Source: Gigaspora rosea (taxonomy: Eukaryota > Glomeromycota > Glomeromycetes > Diversisporales > Gigasporaceae). From it: 64,000 bases of DNA. This document shows positions 11,886-23,828 of this stretch, in pieces. The stretch lies in NCBI GenBank assembly GCA_003550325.1, contig QKWP01000122.1:113255-177254 (forward strand), written 5' to 3'. Position 1 is the stretch's first letter, and the number at the start of each line of letters is the position of its first letter. The translations under genes were made by a program, and so were the position numbers. The notes beneath the pieces are model-generated. The model was not told the origin of the DNA, made no database searches, and saw nothing but the letters and a program-made list of their open reading frames with translations.

Positions 11886-13328
11886 TACATCAGCAAAAAA
11901 AAATATGCGTAAACCTCTGTAAGTTTTTACGCAGGGGTAAGCTTGCGAAAAACTTACGATTAGTTCAGAGTATTACGTAGGGGTAATAATTACAATAGTT
12001 TACGCTATAGTAATTTCGGAGTATTACGAAGGTGTAATAATTACGAACTTTTACGGCATAGTAAATTCGAAATATAGCAAAAATATTATAAACAACAAAC
12101 ATTGAAAACTTGCGAAAACTGGCGAAAACTGGCATAAATTAATGATATATTACAATATTACGATCAATTAATAATCAATTAATAATAAAATTCACATAAT
12201 CATGCTTTTTGCAAATTTTTTAAACGTTTTACAGATTTTTGCATATTTTTGCATATTTTTGCATATTTTCACAAGGTTTCGCAATTTAATATAAAATTTT
12301 ATATTTTTTATTTATTATTATTATTATACATTATATTTTAATTTATATATATTTTTAATCAAAATTATATATTTTATTATATATTATTATATATTTTTTC
12401 AAAAAATTGAAAAAAAATGACAAAAAAAAAATAAAAACAAGAAAAAAACTAAAATCGAAAAAATAATAAAAAAAAAGCAAAACCAAAAAAAATAGTAATA
12501 TTTTGAACCCTTTCGCACTTGGTCACATAATGCTAGCTCTAAACACTTATTTTTCTCCTCCTGCAGTTTGCTATTATTTCTTTTCTTCTTTGTTTTAACT
12601 ATAATATTCACTTATATTCACTCATATTCGCTACTTCCTAAAATAAAAAAATACCAAAAAAAAATAAAACCAAAAAAAACGAAAATGAAAAAAATAGTAA
12701 TATTTTAAACTACTTTCACACTTCATTGCATAATAATAGCTCTATACACTTATTTTTCTTACCCTATAGTAGCTATTATTTCTCTTCTTTTTTGTTTAAC
12801 TATTATATTCGCTTATATTCGTTTGTATTCGCAACTTTCTAAAAAGTACTAGTAAAAAAAAAACAAACAAAAAACAAAAAACAAAACCGAAAAAAATAAC
12901 AAAAAAACAAAACAAAAAAAAATAAACTATTATATTTGCTTATATTTGCTTATATTCACTTATATTCGATTATATTCGCGACTTTTTGCAAAGTGCTAGA
13001 AACGTTAGAATTGGTTCTTGTAAAGTATCGGAAAAGTCAAATCGTTTTCTTGCAAAGTTTTGAAAAAAGTAAGGGATAACTAAAATAAAATAAAATTAAA
13101 AAAATAAATAAAAAAAAAAAGAAATCAAACAAAAACAAAAATGTAAGCAAACTAAATAAAAAAATAAACGAAGCTCCAAATCTCCATTTCCTTGAAGTAA
13201 GAGTTCATGATCTTGCAATTCAGAAATCGTTGAAAGTTTTGCAAAGTGCCAAAATAAAATAAATTAATAAAAATAAAACAAAAAAACAAAAACAAAAAAC
13301 ATGAAACAAAAAAATAAATGAAACGAAA

Positions 13329-13364
13329 CCTTGCAAAAACTTGCAAAAACTTGCAAAAACTTGC
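13329..13364. repeat. CTTGCAAAAA tandem repeat
   Basis: Three and a half head-to-tail copies of the 10-mer CTTGCAAAAA inside the 2.5-kb insertion. Confidence 0.75.
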
Positions 13365-14089
13365 ATTCTTGAAATTTAGAAATTGCTGGAGTGTGTTCTT
13401 GCAAAGTGTTGAAAGTCTGAGTTGGCTTGCGCAAAGTGCCGAAAAGTTGTTGGATTTCTTGCAAAGTGTCAGTGATAAAGTATAGAAATAAAATAAAAAA
13501 ATTTAAAAATTAAAAAATAAAAAAAAAACAAAACAAACCTAAAAAAATGAAACGAAACCAAAAAAAAACAAAAGGAAACAAAGAAACAATGTAAAATTGA
13601 TAGAAGATCTAAATTATAAACAAAAAAAATAAACAAAGATCTAATCTGATTTTGTAGTACAATCATCAAAAATCATCGAAACATTTCGAAAATATTAGTA
13701 AAACGCGTCATTGATATGATCCAGGTTGCAGATTGTCCTAAAATATTTCGAAAGTATTCGAAATATTAAAAAAAAAGAAAGAGAAAAAAAAGAGAGAAAA
13801 AAAAGAAAAAAAAAAGAGAAAAGAGAAAAAGGAAGAAGGGGTAAAAGGAAGAGAGGATAAAAATTGCTCAAAACGGCTTTTTTTTTCCTATGCCAGTTTT
13901 CTTTACTTTGTCTTTCTCTTTTTTTTTAACCTACTTTTTTTTGAAATTTTACTTTTTTTTTTTTTTTAAAAAAAATATTTTGAAATAATTCGAAATATTT
14001 CAAAAATATTAGCTAAACATTGATTCATTTTGAAATAATTCAAAAATTAGTGTAAAATGGTTTTTTTTATTTTTTTTATGCACTGTAAG

Positions 14090-14345
14090 AAAATCGTAAA
14101 TTTATATAAAAATTTTATGTAAGTTTACAATTTTCTTACGTACCATAAAAAAATTGTAAATTTACGTAAAAATTTTATATAAATTTACAATTTTCTTATA
14201 CACCATAAGAAAATCATAACCTTACGGAAAATTTTTACATAAATTTACAATTTTCTTACACATCATAAGACTTACGTAATTTTACACTAAATATTATATA
14301 AGTTTACGATTTTCTTACATACTGTAAAAACTTGTAAGTTTCGCA
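14090..14345. repeat. Subterminal tandem repeats of about 60-65 bp
   Basis: At least four imperfect units share GTAAATTTAYRTAAAAATTTTA followed by a TTTACAATTTTCTTA segment. They lie just inside the right end of the 2.5-kb element. Shorter GTAAT/TTACG words lie inside its left end. Confidence 0.65.
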
Positions 14346-14450
14346 TATATATTTTTGCTGATGTATTAAATAAAAAAGTTTGGTCTTTAAATTTTACACC
14401 TAATCAATCAAACTGATTAATTTTCAAAAAATTGTCAAATTGTTTGGTTT

Positions 14451-16292
14451 CTATTTTTGAGGGCCTATATATCTCTCTTCTTTTTGGATACTAGTATTTA
14501 GGACAAGTAGCTTGGACTTCTTGCTATTAATATGAATATCATTAAATTTAAAGAATCTTTGCGAAATTTGAATAAACTTTTCTATCTGCTTTTTACTCCT
14601 AGCTATCCATATAGTGTCATCAACAAAAGCTACTACTGCTTGGCACAATTTATTTACTTTTACCGAGTTTGTTTTATTATTCGTATCTGACTCTATAACC
14701 AAGTTCAGCATTGTTTTGTATTCGTTAGAGAAGCAGATCATAAAAGATTCTTCATATTAATGGAGAAATTGTTTCACCTTGCTCAATCCCATCACCTGCT
14801 TCAAAATTTTTAGTTACACCAAATTCTGTCAGCACTCTACTTTTTTTCCTTTAAACAAATCTACCACAAACCCAATTACTTGTTCTGGCAATTTTATTCT
14901 CTGTAGCGCAAACCTTAAAGTTCTAATTGATACTAAGTCATATGCCTTTTTTATATCCTGTAATACTACCCATAACTCCTTTTCATTTTTTTTTCTTTTT
15001 TGAATATTATCTCAACCAAATGGATTGCTTTTGTTATTGAACACCCAGTTAAGGCAGCAAAATTTGGTCCTTTTAATATCTCTTTCTCAACCATTATTTT
15101 TAGGGGCATCTATAAATAACATTATGTACCTCCTCATAGTAGCACTTGACCCCCCTCTACTATATAAAAAAAATTTTCAAAATCTGTATGTTTATATATA
15201 AAATTTTACAAAACTTGAATATATTGTGACAAAGTAATCTGATTTGGATGATTTAGGTACTATTCGATTCGTCTCAGTGAGACGAATCCAATGATACCAA
15301 AATTATTTGGATTACTGGATCAATAGTTATTCACAAAAAACTATTGATTTATAGTAATTTTATAAGAAAACATAATAACCAATAGTATTTGGCCAATAAC
15401 TTTTGATTTAGTAATCCAAATAAAATAAAATTGGTACCATTTGACTCCTCTCATCAAGACAAATCGAATGGTACCAAAATCATTAAATTTGGACTACTGG
15501 TTCAATATTTAGCTAATTTTTTCTAAAAAAATTACGTTATATTTTTTTGACCCCCTACTTATGAAAAAAAACGTTATCTTTCGTCTGACCCTCTCCCCCC
15601 TCTTGTATAATGTTATTTATGGATGCCCCCTTTTAGTTAAGATCTTTGTTATACATTTTCTGAATGTCTTCAAAAAAGCAATAGGTTATATATTGCCTAA
15701 TTGAAAGCCCAATCTTTACTTTTTGGAATCAGATAGATTTGTGCAATCTTCCATTTGTTTGGTATACAGCTATATTTTATGCACAAGCCCGCGAATTTCT
15801 TGAACTTCTTCTGTATTTCTTTACTAACATTTTTGATTAGAACATATTCTATTCCAGAAATTTCTGCAGCTGTATTATTTTTCATTTTTCCAACTATATT
15901 CGACCATTTCTCCAATGAAATCTCTCCATCAAGACCATTATACCATTCACCTTTTACCTCCTTTAACAATTTATAGAACTCTTCAAGAACCTTCTCATCT
16001 CATACAACTTCTTTTCTCTAAACTGCTCACAAAAGTGAGCACTTGTTTTTTCTAACACTAGTTCTGGTATATTTATTAAATTCCAACTATTACTTTTTTG
16101 CTCGAGCACTCTATCTATTTTTATCTTGTTAGTTGATTTGTCTAGCAAACTTGTAAACATCTTTTTAATTTCACCATCAATCCTTTCACACCTTTTATCA
16201 ACTGCACATTTTATTTCTTTTCTTGTTTGTCTTTCAAATTCAATTTTCTCTTGTGCTTTCAACACTTTTCACTTTATCTTTGCATATTGTAG
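14451..16292 (-). pseudogene. LINE reverse transcriptase palm (split by a MITE)
   Basis: Read on the minus strand, an upstream helical region (15963-16265) is followed by KMKNNTAAEISGIEYVLIK...CIPNKWKIAQIYLIPKSKDW (fingers). A frameshift near 16000 separates the two. After MITE 15103-15630 come LQDIKKAYDLVS (motif A Asp, about 14943-14960), GDGIEQGETISPL (motif B) and AFVDDTIWIA (motif C, about 14614-14628). The catalytic Asp residues are all present, but TGA replaces the Trp after SPLI and other stops occur, so the copy is dead. Confidence 0.8.
15103..15630. repeat. MITE inside the LINE (528 bp)
   Basis: GGGGCATCTATAAATAACAT at the left and its complement ATGTTATTTATGGATGCCCCC at the right form the terminal repeats, flanked by TTTTA on both sides. 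The interior contains a second inverted pair around ATTCGATTCGTCTCAGTGAG, also found at 52961-53077. Confidence 0.7.
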
Positions 16293-17144
16293 CAGGACCC
16301 CAAACAATCTATATGAGGTCATATTTGAAAAATAGCTAATGGAGGCCCATTTTTTAAAAAAGGTTATATTTGAAAAGTATTGGAGAAAAAAAATTATATT
16401 TGAAAACAGCTAAATGGCAAAAAAAGTATATTTAAAAGAATGCTAATAGGGGTATTTTTAAAACTGTTATATTTAAAATTGGTGTAGCCCAAGCCTTACT
16501 AAGCCCCAAATATGAAAAAATCAATAGAAGAAAAAATCATGAAAGACCAAATTGAAAAAAATGTGGTAAAAATTTAAAGTCAAAGTTTTATAGTTAGTGA
16601 AAAATTTCGAATAAATTCAAATATTTCTTACAATGTAAAACATAATTGAAATTTTTTGTAAAATTTTTTTGTGAAATATGCTAATGAAAAATCCTGGGCT
16701 ATAAATGTAAAAATCGAAAAAAAGCAAAAATCAGAAAAATGTAAAAATTAAATAAAAATTAAACAAAATAGATGGAGTTTTTTTTTTTTAAGTTTTTTAT
16801 ACAACTTGTGGTATATATATTTATGATATATTGTAGCTTATAGATTAAATGGGCTTAAAAAATTTTGAACTTTTTCTTTTTTAGAGAACATTTTGGTTTT
16901 TTTTTAGAGAATGTTTTGTTTTTTTTGTTTTTTTTTTTTTTTAAAACGTGTTGTTTTTTTTTTTTTTTTTTTTTTNTTTTTTTTTTAGAGATATTATATT
17001 TCAAAAAAAGTTAAAAATGAGTAAAGGTAAAAGTTCAATCTAATATTTGAAATGTAGCTTATATATACCAAACAAAAGTGCTAACCAAAAAAATTTTTAC
17101 TATGATACTTAAATATAACCTCACATAAATTATTCAGGATCCTG
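16293..17144. mobile_element. 852-bp non-autonomous element inside the LINE
   Basis: CAGGACCCC...TATATGAGGTCATATTT at the left is matched by an inverted AAATATAACCTCACATA...GGATCCTG at the right. TTGTAG flanks both sides. The interior is T-rich, with one undetermined base at 16976 in a long poly-T. No ORF. Confidence 0.65.
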
Positions 17145-17149
17145 TTGTA

Positions 17150-17614
17150 GCCAATTGCCAGCACACTTTTATTATCTAATTGCACTACTGTACCTCACAA
17201 TTATCCTTTCTATTTATTTCTACAATTTCTCTATTTAGTTCTTCTAAACCCTGCATCAAAGCTTTTTCTGCCAATATCTTCCTAACTTTGCTTATCATCT
17301 TATTCAACTGTATACTTGTTTTGTACAGTTCTGACTTCTGGTCTTTTCATTTTCTGCTACTCTCCTCTTTAACTATCTTCTTCTTGGATAAATTCTTGTT
17401 TGCGACATACTTGATACCATTGTAAATAATATTCCATATAATATTAATACTATCTTTTAACTCATTTTCAAAACATCTACTTAAGCCCTTATTTTGTTTT
17501 AAGAAAACTTTGAGATTGTTTTGATACTTCTTCCAATTCTCTTTTATTGCTTTATCATACATATAAATTACTCTTGCTAAACTTCTCTTTTTGTCCTCTG
17601 CTCTATCACAAATT
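17150..17614 (-). pseudogene. LINE ORF2 linker between endonuclease and RT
   Basis: The frame at 17347-17562 (KENWKKYQNNLKVFLKQNKG, then KNLSKKKIVKEESSRK) lies between the endonuclease and RT on the same strand. It has the charged helical character of this LINE linker. Stops and a transposon insertion follow. Confidence 0.5.
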
Positions 17615-18360
17615 TTTATCTATCGTTTACATAAAATTGCTGCTGTTACTATTTCATGATCACTTGTTGTAATTACTTCAGCCTTTTTTATTTTGGCCTT
17701 GTACAATTCAAAGCTCAAATCTTCTGATATCCAGATCTGATCAATTCTGGTTTTCGTATCTTGTTCAGACCAAGTAAACTTTTTAATACCAGGATTTAAA
17801 GCTCTAAACGTATTAATAAATCCCTGATTTTTAAACTACTTATATAAAGGTAAAACTTTTGTCAATGCCACTAAACTTGGCCCTGCTTTATCAAGCTCTC
17901 TATCAATTATGTGATTAAAATCACCTATTACTATAAAATGTGCATTCATAGAGTGCTCGAAAAATTTTGTAACTACCTTTTGCTGAATTTTCTTTGTAAC
18001 TTCCTTGTCATTAGAAAGTATATAAACTACTAATATAACCATCTCAAACTGCCTAAAATAAAATCTTGCTTCTATTATATACTCCTCGAAATATACAACT
18101 TTCCCTAGATGCTTTTCCCATCTCTTACTAACCAGTATACCAACACCTGAACCTTTCCTTTTCTTGATTTCATCTTTTGTCCAAAAACCCTTTAAATCCT
18201 TTTCTTTCAATAAGTACTTCAAACTTTTTTTATTTGTATTCAACTCTACTATCCCTAATACTCCAATGTTCTTTTTACAAGCCCAACCTACTAATGCTTC
18301 TAATTTGCCTCTATTATTCTTTATTCTATTAATGTTATGGCAAGCTACTTTAATTTCAAT
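17615..18360 (-). pseudogene. LINE AP-endonuclease domain (EEP fold)
   Basis: The enzyme would nick target DNA to prime reverse transcription. The minus strand shows VACHNINRIKNNRGKLEAL (start of the fold), IVELNTN (metal-binding Glu), GSGVGILVSKRW, FIVIGDFNHIID (GDFN at 17911-17925), FTWSEQDTKTRIDQIWIS, and TSDHEIV (17653-17667, terminal SDH). A single TAG after LPLYK and another after LCKR interrupt the frame. All catalytic motifs are otherwise visible. Confidence 0.8.
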
Positions 18361-18499
18361 TTCCTGTTTTTGTGCGATAAGACTTGATTTGTTCGCGCTA
18401 TCTTGTATAGTAGACTTTATTTGTCTACTATTTTCCTTTAATTCAACTGGTATAGTTGTTAGAAGTGATTAGACCTTATTAGGCCTTTAATCAATTTTT

Positions 18500-20080
18500 T
18501 TAACTCGTTGAACTTTAATCGAATTTCTTTATTGACTGCTTATTATTACGTTCTGCATTAAAATAACTATTTTCTTTGTAAAAGAAACATCGCTTGGCCA
18601 AAAAATCTTCTTTTCTTTTTTGTGTTCCTTCTCTTGATTCTACATGACTTCCTTCTCTACTACTTGCTTGTCTCTTCTACAACTTTTTCTGTTCCTTGAA
18701 CCTATTATTTCTATTTCCTTTTATATATTTTCCTTTATTTTTATCTTTCGCTAACTGTTGTATATTTTCTTTGTCTTGATCAAATTCCATTTCTTTTCTT
18801 TTATTCTAATTCAACCATTCGAGCTTGGTATTATAATAATACACTTCTAACATCCTTGCTTTCTTAACTCCTCCTCTGATTCAAAGTATATCATAGCTAC
18901 TTTTTTTTTATTACTATTATTATTGTTTGTGATATAAACTGATTTCACTTTACTCTACTAAGTTGTCTTAGTAGTAAAGCATCAATTGCATGCTTTGGTT
19001 GTTACTTTTGTTTTAAACTGATTTCTTTTGACCAAAACTTTCTTGTCAAAACTTCAAGAGACATTCTCAACATCCTTCCATTTGCTATTGAAACTGCCCA
19101 CTTATTTTTTCAATCCTGTTTTCTTTTTATACTTTTAAAAATGATCTGCTCCTGTGCTGCACTACTTGAAATTCTTCCTTTCCATTGAACAATTGAAATA
19201 TATCCAAAAAAATTTAACTCTTTCTTTAGTTTTCTAGGCGAGATATCTGATGAAATATCCTATACTGTGTAACTTTCTTTCAGCTTACTCTTCAACAAAT
19301 TAGTATTTTTACTACAATCCGTCCCTTCTTGATTTTGTAACATTTCTATATCCTTACTATTTTTTACACTTTTTCTAATATCCTCTTTCTTTCTTATTTT
19401 GTGTTGAAATTGCTTGGTGATCTAAATTTATCTTTACCTCTACTATGTGTTTTGTTAGTTTCAATTTATTACTCTTCTTATCTACTATCATGATATCTTG
19501 ATACTTGTTTGGTAGTCTATACTCATTTTTCCTTTCACTACTAGTTTGGTTAATTTTTCTTTATTCCATCTTCTCTACTCCATAGTTAATTGTTTCATAC
19601 TCTGTTTCTATTGAAATTTTTTTTTAGCTGTGCCTCTGTGCTTTCTGTGCTTTCTAAACAACTCTTTTCTATCTCTTCTATGCTAAAGTTGATTGTACTA
19701 CATTCTGCTTCTAATAACATCCTTTTTCACTATTGTGCCTTTTCTCTTTTACTTTTCTCTTCATTACTTTCTTTCTAAATCTCTTTTAACTGCTTCTCTG
19801 TAATTTGACGATAGTTCTTAAGAAGAAGTCTTATTAAACATATTTCTTTAGCTGAGATTGTTTGAATAATTCTTGCTATTTCAATATTAACTATTTGTGT
19901 TTTAGTACAAGATTTGTTTAAATACTTTATACACTCATATATGCCACATCTCAATATATGACAGCCTCCTTTTAGAAACTTGATTTTTTATTCTGTAACC
20001 TGTTGGATATTTATTGATCTTTTGTACCTCTACTTCTAGTAGTTCTACAATCACGTGTTTGTTTATTTGTTGTTGCTTGT
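18500..20080 (-). pseudogene. LINE ORF1 / N-terminal region remnant
   Basis: Stop-ridden lysine-rich minus-strand frames lie upstream of the endonuclease. The longest (in 19935-20080) reads INKHVIVELLEVEVQKINK...SKRRLSYIEMWHI. Position and strand fit ORF1 of the LINE. I see no CCHC finger that I would defend. Confidence 0.45.
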
Positions 20081-20227
20081 TTAGGGCGCTAACAGATATT
20101 ATGTAATATTTTTTTATTAAGGGTGTTACCCTCTCCCCCATATCATATATGAAGTATATATATAGTATATTATACCTAGCTACCTCCTCCCCCTAAAAAT
20201 ATTACATAATATCTGTCAGCACTCTTA
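20081..20227. repeat. 147-bp foldback MITE
   Basis: TTAGGGCGCTAACAGATATT at the left and AATATCTGTCAGCACTCTTA at the right are inverted. The shared arm continues through ATGTAATATTTTT. The loop is AT-rich with CTCCCCC blocks. Confidence 0.75.
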
Positions 20228-20335
20228 CCTAATTGGTCAATTGTTTTTTGCTAAATTCGATTAAATTGCACATGACTTGTTTGTTTACTTGTTTTGAACT
20301 TTTTGTTTGTTTGTTGACACTAGTGTTCTGCAAGA

Positions 20336-20460
20336 TCCAATCCGAGATCCGGATCAGATCCGAATTCTGTGCTTCAGATTGGATCGAATCTACGATAAAT
20401 AGAATCTAACAGATCCCTAAAATTCGATCCGGTGGATTCGTAAGGATCTGTACAAATAAC
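20336..20460. repeat. GATCCGGATC subterminal array, left end of hAT element 2
   Basis: Repeated GATCC, GAATC and GGATC words, including the palindromic core GATCCGGATC. They are mirrored at 28455-28560. Confidence 0.7.
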
Positions 20461-20617
20461 TAATAATGATTGGCTGAAAATATTATGCACTGATTAGTTA
20501 ATTTTTTTTGATGAAAAAAGAACTTTCAAATGCTTTTTATTCTTTCTTTGATAATGAATGTATTTTATTGTTATACTTTTATGCTAATCTTATAATCTCT
20601 AAACTAGTGTTCTAAGC

Positions 20618-20695
20618 CGATTAAGCTAGCCGCTTAGCTGACCGCTTAGCCGCTTAGCCGGCTGATAGTTTCATTAACCGGCTAAACGGCTAATA
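20618..20695. repeat. CCGCTTAG subterminal array of hAT element 3 (left)
   Basis: About five CCGCTTAGC / CCGGCTAA words in 80 bp, mirrored at 24160-24235. Confidence 0.75.
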
Positions 20696-21758
20696 ATAGC
20701 TAATAACAATAATACATATATCATAATAATACAATCCAGAAAATCGATCTAAAATGTGTTAAAAAACAAGCTTTTAGCAGACCAAAACAGAGCGTCCATT
20801 AAAGTAAAGAATTTCTTATTTTGGCTAATAGATAAAGCTATGGCGTAACTGCCCCATCCGATTATAATTAATTAAAGAACCTGTGCAAACAAAGCCCCCA
20901 GTACCACAAAAAAATTTTTTCATATCGTATTATCATTGTACAAATATAGACATTAATTTTAATTAGATAATCGCATATTGATTCACACATTAACTTCGAA
21001 GATTATTCGAATATCTAATCGAGTTAATTCGTTCGTTTTATTCGAATTATTAAAGCAAATGCTATTTATAAAGACGTATAAATATATTTTATATTCCAAT
21101 TGGCAGAGGAAAGCTTATTTTAAATTTTGGCAAATGTGTAAAATTTTAATCGTCGACTATATCAAAAAAATCAGAGATAAAAATTAGTACATCTATTAAC
21201 TGCGAAACATATATGCTTTTATAATCGTTGACCATGCTTTTCAAATAAATTATAAATTCACAAACCTAAAACCTGACTTTTTTTTGGCGATATTCATATT
21301 ACTGTAATATTGCACAAGCTTATGACTTTTTCAACCGATCTATTTGATATTGCTAATGTATCAAGCTGCTAACCCAAAAAGTCAACTAATTAAAAATCAT
21401 AGTCATAAATTATAAGAAAATAATAATACTAAAAAAGAGAAAGGTTGCGAGAATGGCTATGCAAAGGAGTATGAAAATGTTAAACATTGAATCACAGATT
21501 GTGTTATTAATTAACTTCCCTTTATAATTCCAAAGCCCTGATACAATGAAACTTGCTGATAAGAAACTTCTTATACGTTCTTCAAATAAATCTTTTATTT
21601 TACTTCCAAATCATACGTTCTGAGTATATTTCTTGAATTATCGTTATCACTAAATAATAATAAAAAAATAAATAAATAAATAATAAATAAACAAATAAAT
21701 AAATCAACGCTCATATAATCAAATTCAAAAAAAAAGTTCCAATATTGATTTTTTCGTA

Positions 21759-23828
21759 ATGGAGGATTCTCAAGATGACGAATTTTTTATGTCTTCTTTT
21801 TCATCAAATTCATCTCAAATGTACGGTGATTTATATGATGCTAATTTATATAATGAGGATTTAGAAAGTGGTGAAAAATCCGATGATTTGGATGAAAGCT
21901 CAGAGGCTGAAAAGGAAATATCATCAGCTACTACACGCAAAAATGAACAACCTTTAAATAAATCTAGCAGAAAAAGATTACCTTCCTGGACAAACCGATA
22001 TTTCGATACTTTTAGGCTTGAAAAAAAAAGAAAATGTAATGTACTAATTAATACAAAGGAAGGAAAATCCAAATGTGGGCATTCTTTTGAACTTCAAACC
22101 AGTACAAGTAATCTTGCTTCGCATTTGCGTGTTGTTCATCAAATCCATAAACCCGATAATTCAAAAACTCCAACTTTTGCACCGATTCAAACAAATCAGC
22201 CAACAATTGAACAAACCTTAAATAAAGTTACACCTCTTTCAGAAAAAAAACAAACCCGAATTATGTATCGGCTCATTTCTTGGCTTATTGATGATTTACA
22301 AGCTTTTAACGTACTTAGTAATGAGAAGTTTCGTGATTTAATACACGAATGTGAATCTCGATTTCAATTTCCATGTATTGATTATGTAAAGCAAAAAATT
22401 GCATTATCGGTTATATTTAGTGAATCAAATTTAAAAAATTTGATTAAAGAAACTCTTACTTCATTTAATTTTACTACTGACTTGTGGACACAATTCCATA
22501 CACACTATATTGGAATAACAATACATTGGCTTTCAAATGATTTTATTCTTTATCAAGCGCTTTTGACGATTCAACAATTTCCTTACCCTCATACTGGTGA
22601 TGCAATCGAAGACTTTCTTCGTGATTCGTTTATAAAATGGAATATTTCAAGTAAATTATTCGGAGGATCGACTGATAATGCTGCTGCAATGGTAAAAGCT
22701 TGTAAGCAGCTTCGTATTGTTCATATTGGTTGTACAGCTCATACATTGCATCTTTCTGTTAATGATGGATTAAAAAAAATAGAAGCATTAATTGTAAAAG
22801 CAAAACGATTAAATAGTTTTTTATGTAACCGAGACAAGTATCGTAGTGATTTGATGAGTTATTTTGTAAAACAACATCCAGAATTAAAAGAGCTTCAACC
22901 AATTAGTAGCGATACTGCTACCAGGTGGAATTCCACATACCTACTTCTTAAACGGCTTTTACTTTTTCGGTATCCTGCTCACCAATTGGCTCAACAACTA
23001 CAAAAAGATGTTAATCGACAAGTAAGGAATGATGGTGATTCATTGCATAATCTTCTTTTGGAAGATTATGAATGGCAATGCCTGGACGAACTGACTATGC
23101 TTCTCCAACCATTTGCACAATCAATCACATTTATGGGAGGTAGTCATTATCCTACTTTAGGTATGATGTATCCAACAATTCGAAAGCTTTTTCAGCATCT
23201 TGATACTGTTTATAATAAGCTTGCTACATCCAAAGTTAAAGAAGTTTGTATTGCGGTTAATCAGTCAATGTCAAAGCATTGGGATGAGCCAAAAGAAGCC
23301 GGATTAATTGCATCATACCTGGATCCTCGATTTAAAAATTTACGTTTTTTAAACGTTGAAGAAAGAACAGAGACAATCAGCTTACTTCGTACACAAATTA
23401 TTGAATCATCCGATTCTCATACTTGTACCACTACTGGTTCTTTAACTAAAAACACACAAGAACATATGATGAGTAAGTTTTTTGATGATAGTGATACTGT
23501 AGCACAATCATCGCTTGATACCGAATTACAGTTGTACGATAGTTTGCCTTTGGTTCCCAAGTATGATTTGGACCACCCTGAATATAAAAAAGACAACCCA
23601 CTGTTATTTTGGCACAAATATGCAAAATCATTACCACTTCTTGCATCTCAAGCAAGAATATATCTAGCCATACCTGCCACATCAGTTCCTTCTGAGCGTT
23701 TGTTCTCAGATGCTGGCAATTTACTAACTGATAAACGTAATCGACTTGATCCAAATCAGGTACGTGAGTTGTTATTTTTAAAAGAAAATTCATCCCTTTT
23801 TAATTGCTATCCAGGGTTAGAATTTTAA
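21759..23828 (+). CDS. Full-length hAT transposase with BED zinc finger (689 aa, single exon)
   Basis: This enzyme would excise and reinsert hAT element 3. The ATG at 21759 opens an acidic, serine-rich N-terminus (MEDSQDDEFFMSSF). Around residues 70-130 lies a BED finger (LPSWTNRYFD, the Cys pair near KSKCGHSF, then HLRVVH). The RNase-H-like core shows D241 in FTTDLWTQ, D306 in GGSTDNAAAM, C325-x2-H328 in CTAHTLHLSVNDG, and W390 in ATRWNSTY. The C-terminal dimerisation block runs from LFWHKYAK (W618) through IPATSVPSERLFSDAGN (E646) to the end. The length is normal for the superfamily. There are no stops or introns, TIRs are intact and the target duplication is perfect. It is a good candidate for a recently active autonomous element; expression cannot be judged. 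Confidence 0.92.
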   Translation: MEDSQDDEFFMSSFSSNSSQMYGDLYDANLYNEDLESGEKSDDLDESSEAEKEISSATTRKNEQPLNKSSRKRLPSWTNRYFDTFRLEKKRKCNVLINTKEGKSKCGHSFELQTSTSNLASHLRVVHQIHKPDNSKTPTFAPIQTNQPTIEQTLNKVTPLSEKKQTRIMYRLISWLIDDLQAFNVLSNEKFRDLIHECESRFQFPCIDYVKQKIALSVIFSESNLKNLIKETLTSFNFTTDLWTQFHTHYIGITIHWLSNDFILYQALLTIQQFPYPHTGDAIEDFLRDSFIKWNISSKLFGGSTDNAAAMVKACKQLRIVHIGCTAHTLHLSVNDGLKKIEALIVKAKRLNSFLCNRDKYRSDLMSYFVKQHPELKELQPISSDTATRWNSTYLLLKRLLLFRYPAHQLAQQLQKDVNRQVRNDGDSLHNLLLEDYEWQCLDELTMLLQPFAQSITFMGGSHYPTLGMMYPTIRKLFQHLDTVYNKLATSKVKEVCIAVNQSMSKHWDEPKEAGLIASYLDPRFKNLRFLNVEERTETISLLRTQIIESSDSHTCTTTGSLTKNTQEHMMSKFFDDSDTVAQSSLDTELQLYDSLPLVPKYDLDHPEYKKDNPLLFWHKYAKSLPLLASQARIYLAIPATSVPSERLFSDAGNLLTDKRNRLDPNQVRELLFLKENSSLFNCYPGLEF

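Larger units (their letters stand above)
11886..14365. mobile_element. 2.5-kb TA-flanked non-autonomous element
   Basis: Termini CATCAGCAAAAAAAAATATGCG (11888) and CGCATATATATTTTTGCTGATG (to 14363) are inverted repeats flanked by TA on both sides, as in Tc1/mariner-like insertions. There is no transposase frame. The interior holds GTAA/TTACG-rich repeats at both ends, a poly-A/AAAACAAAA region and TTTTTGCATA repeats. Words near 12170-12300 reappear at 60880-60965. It splits the LINE reverse transcriptase. Confidence 0.7.
8700..20320 (-). mobile_element. Degenerate LINE retrotransposon with nested insertions
   Basis: Read on the minus strand, fragments appear in canonical order: ORF1-like remnant (~20080-18500), AP endonuclease (18360-17615), reverse transcriptase (16292-11259), RNase H and zinc finger (10133-9260), and a charged tail (to 8757). 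Multiple stops and frameshifts break every domain. Insertions at 20081-20227, 16293-17144, 15103-15630, 11888-14363 and 10785-10975 split it further. The exact 3' and 5' ends are not resolved; the 5' side abuts hAT element 2. Confidence 0.8.

Noticed and set aside
12399..13669. Several minus-strand frames rich in Phe, Tyr and Cys that resemble membrane proteins
   Set aside because: They are translations of AAAACAAAA/AAATAAAA low-complexity DNA inside the 2.5-kb insertion; no conserved motif and no start context.
11631..14460. Inverted similarity between 11631 and 14460 (CCTCAAAAATAGAAACC) as ends of a larger transposon
   Set aside because: Both stretches read as LINE coding sequence on the minus strand, and the better-supported ends with TA borders lie inside them at 11888 and 14363; the match is probably coincidental.
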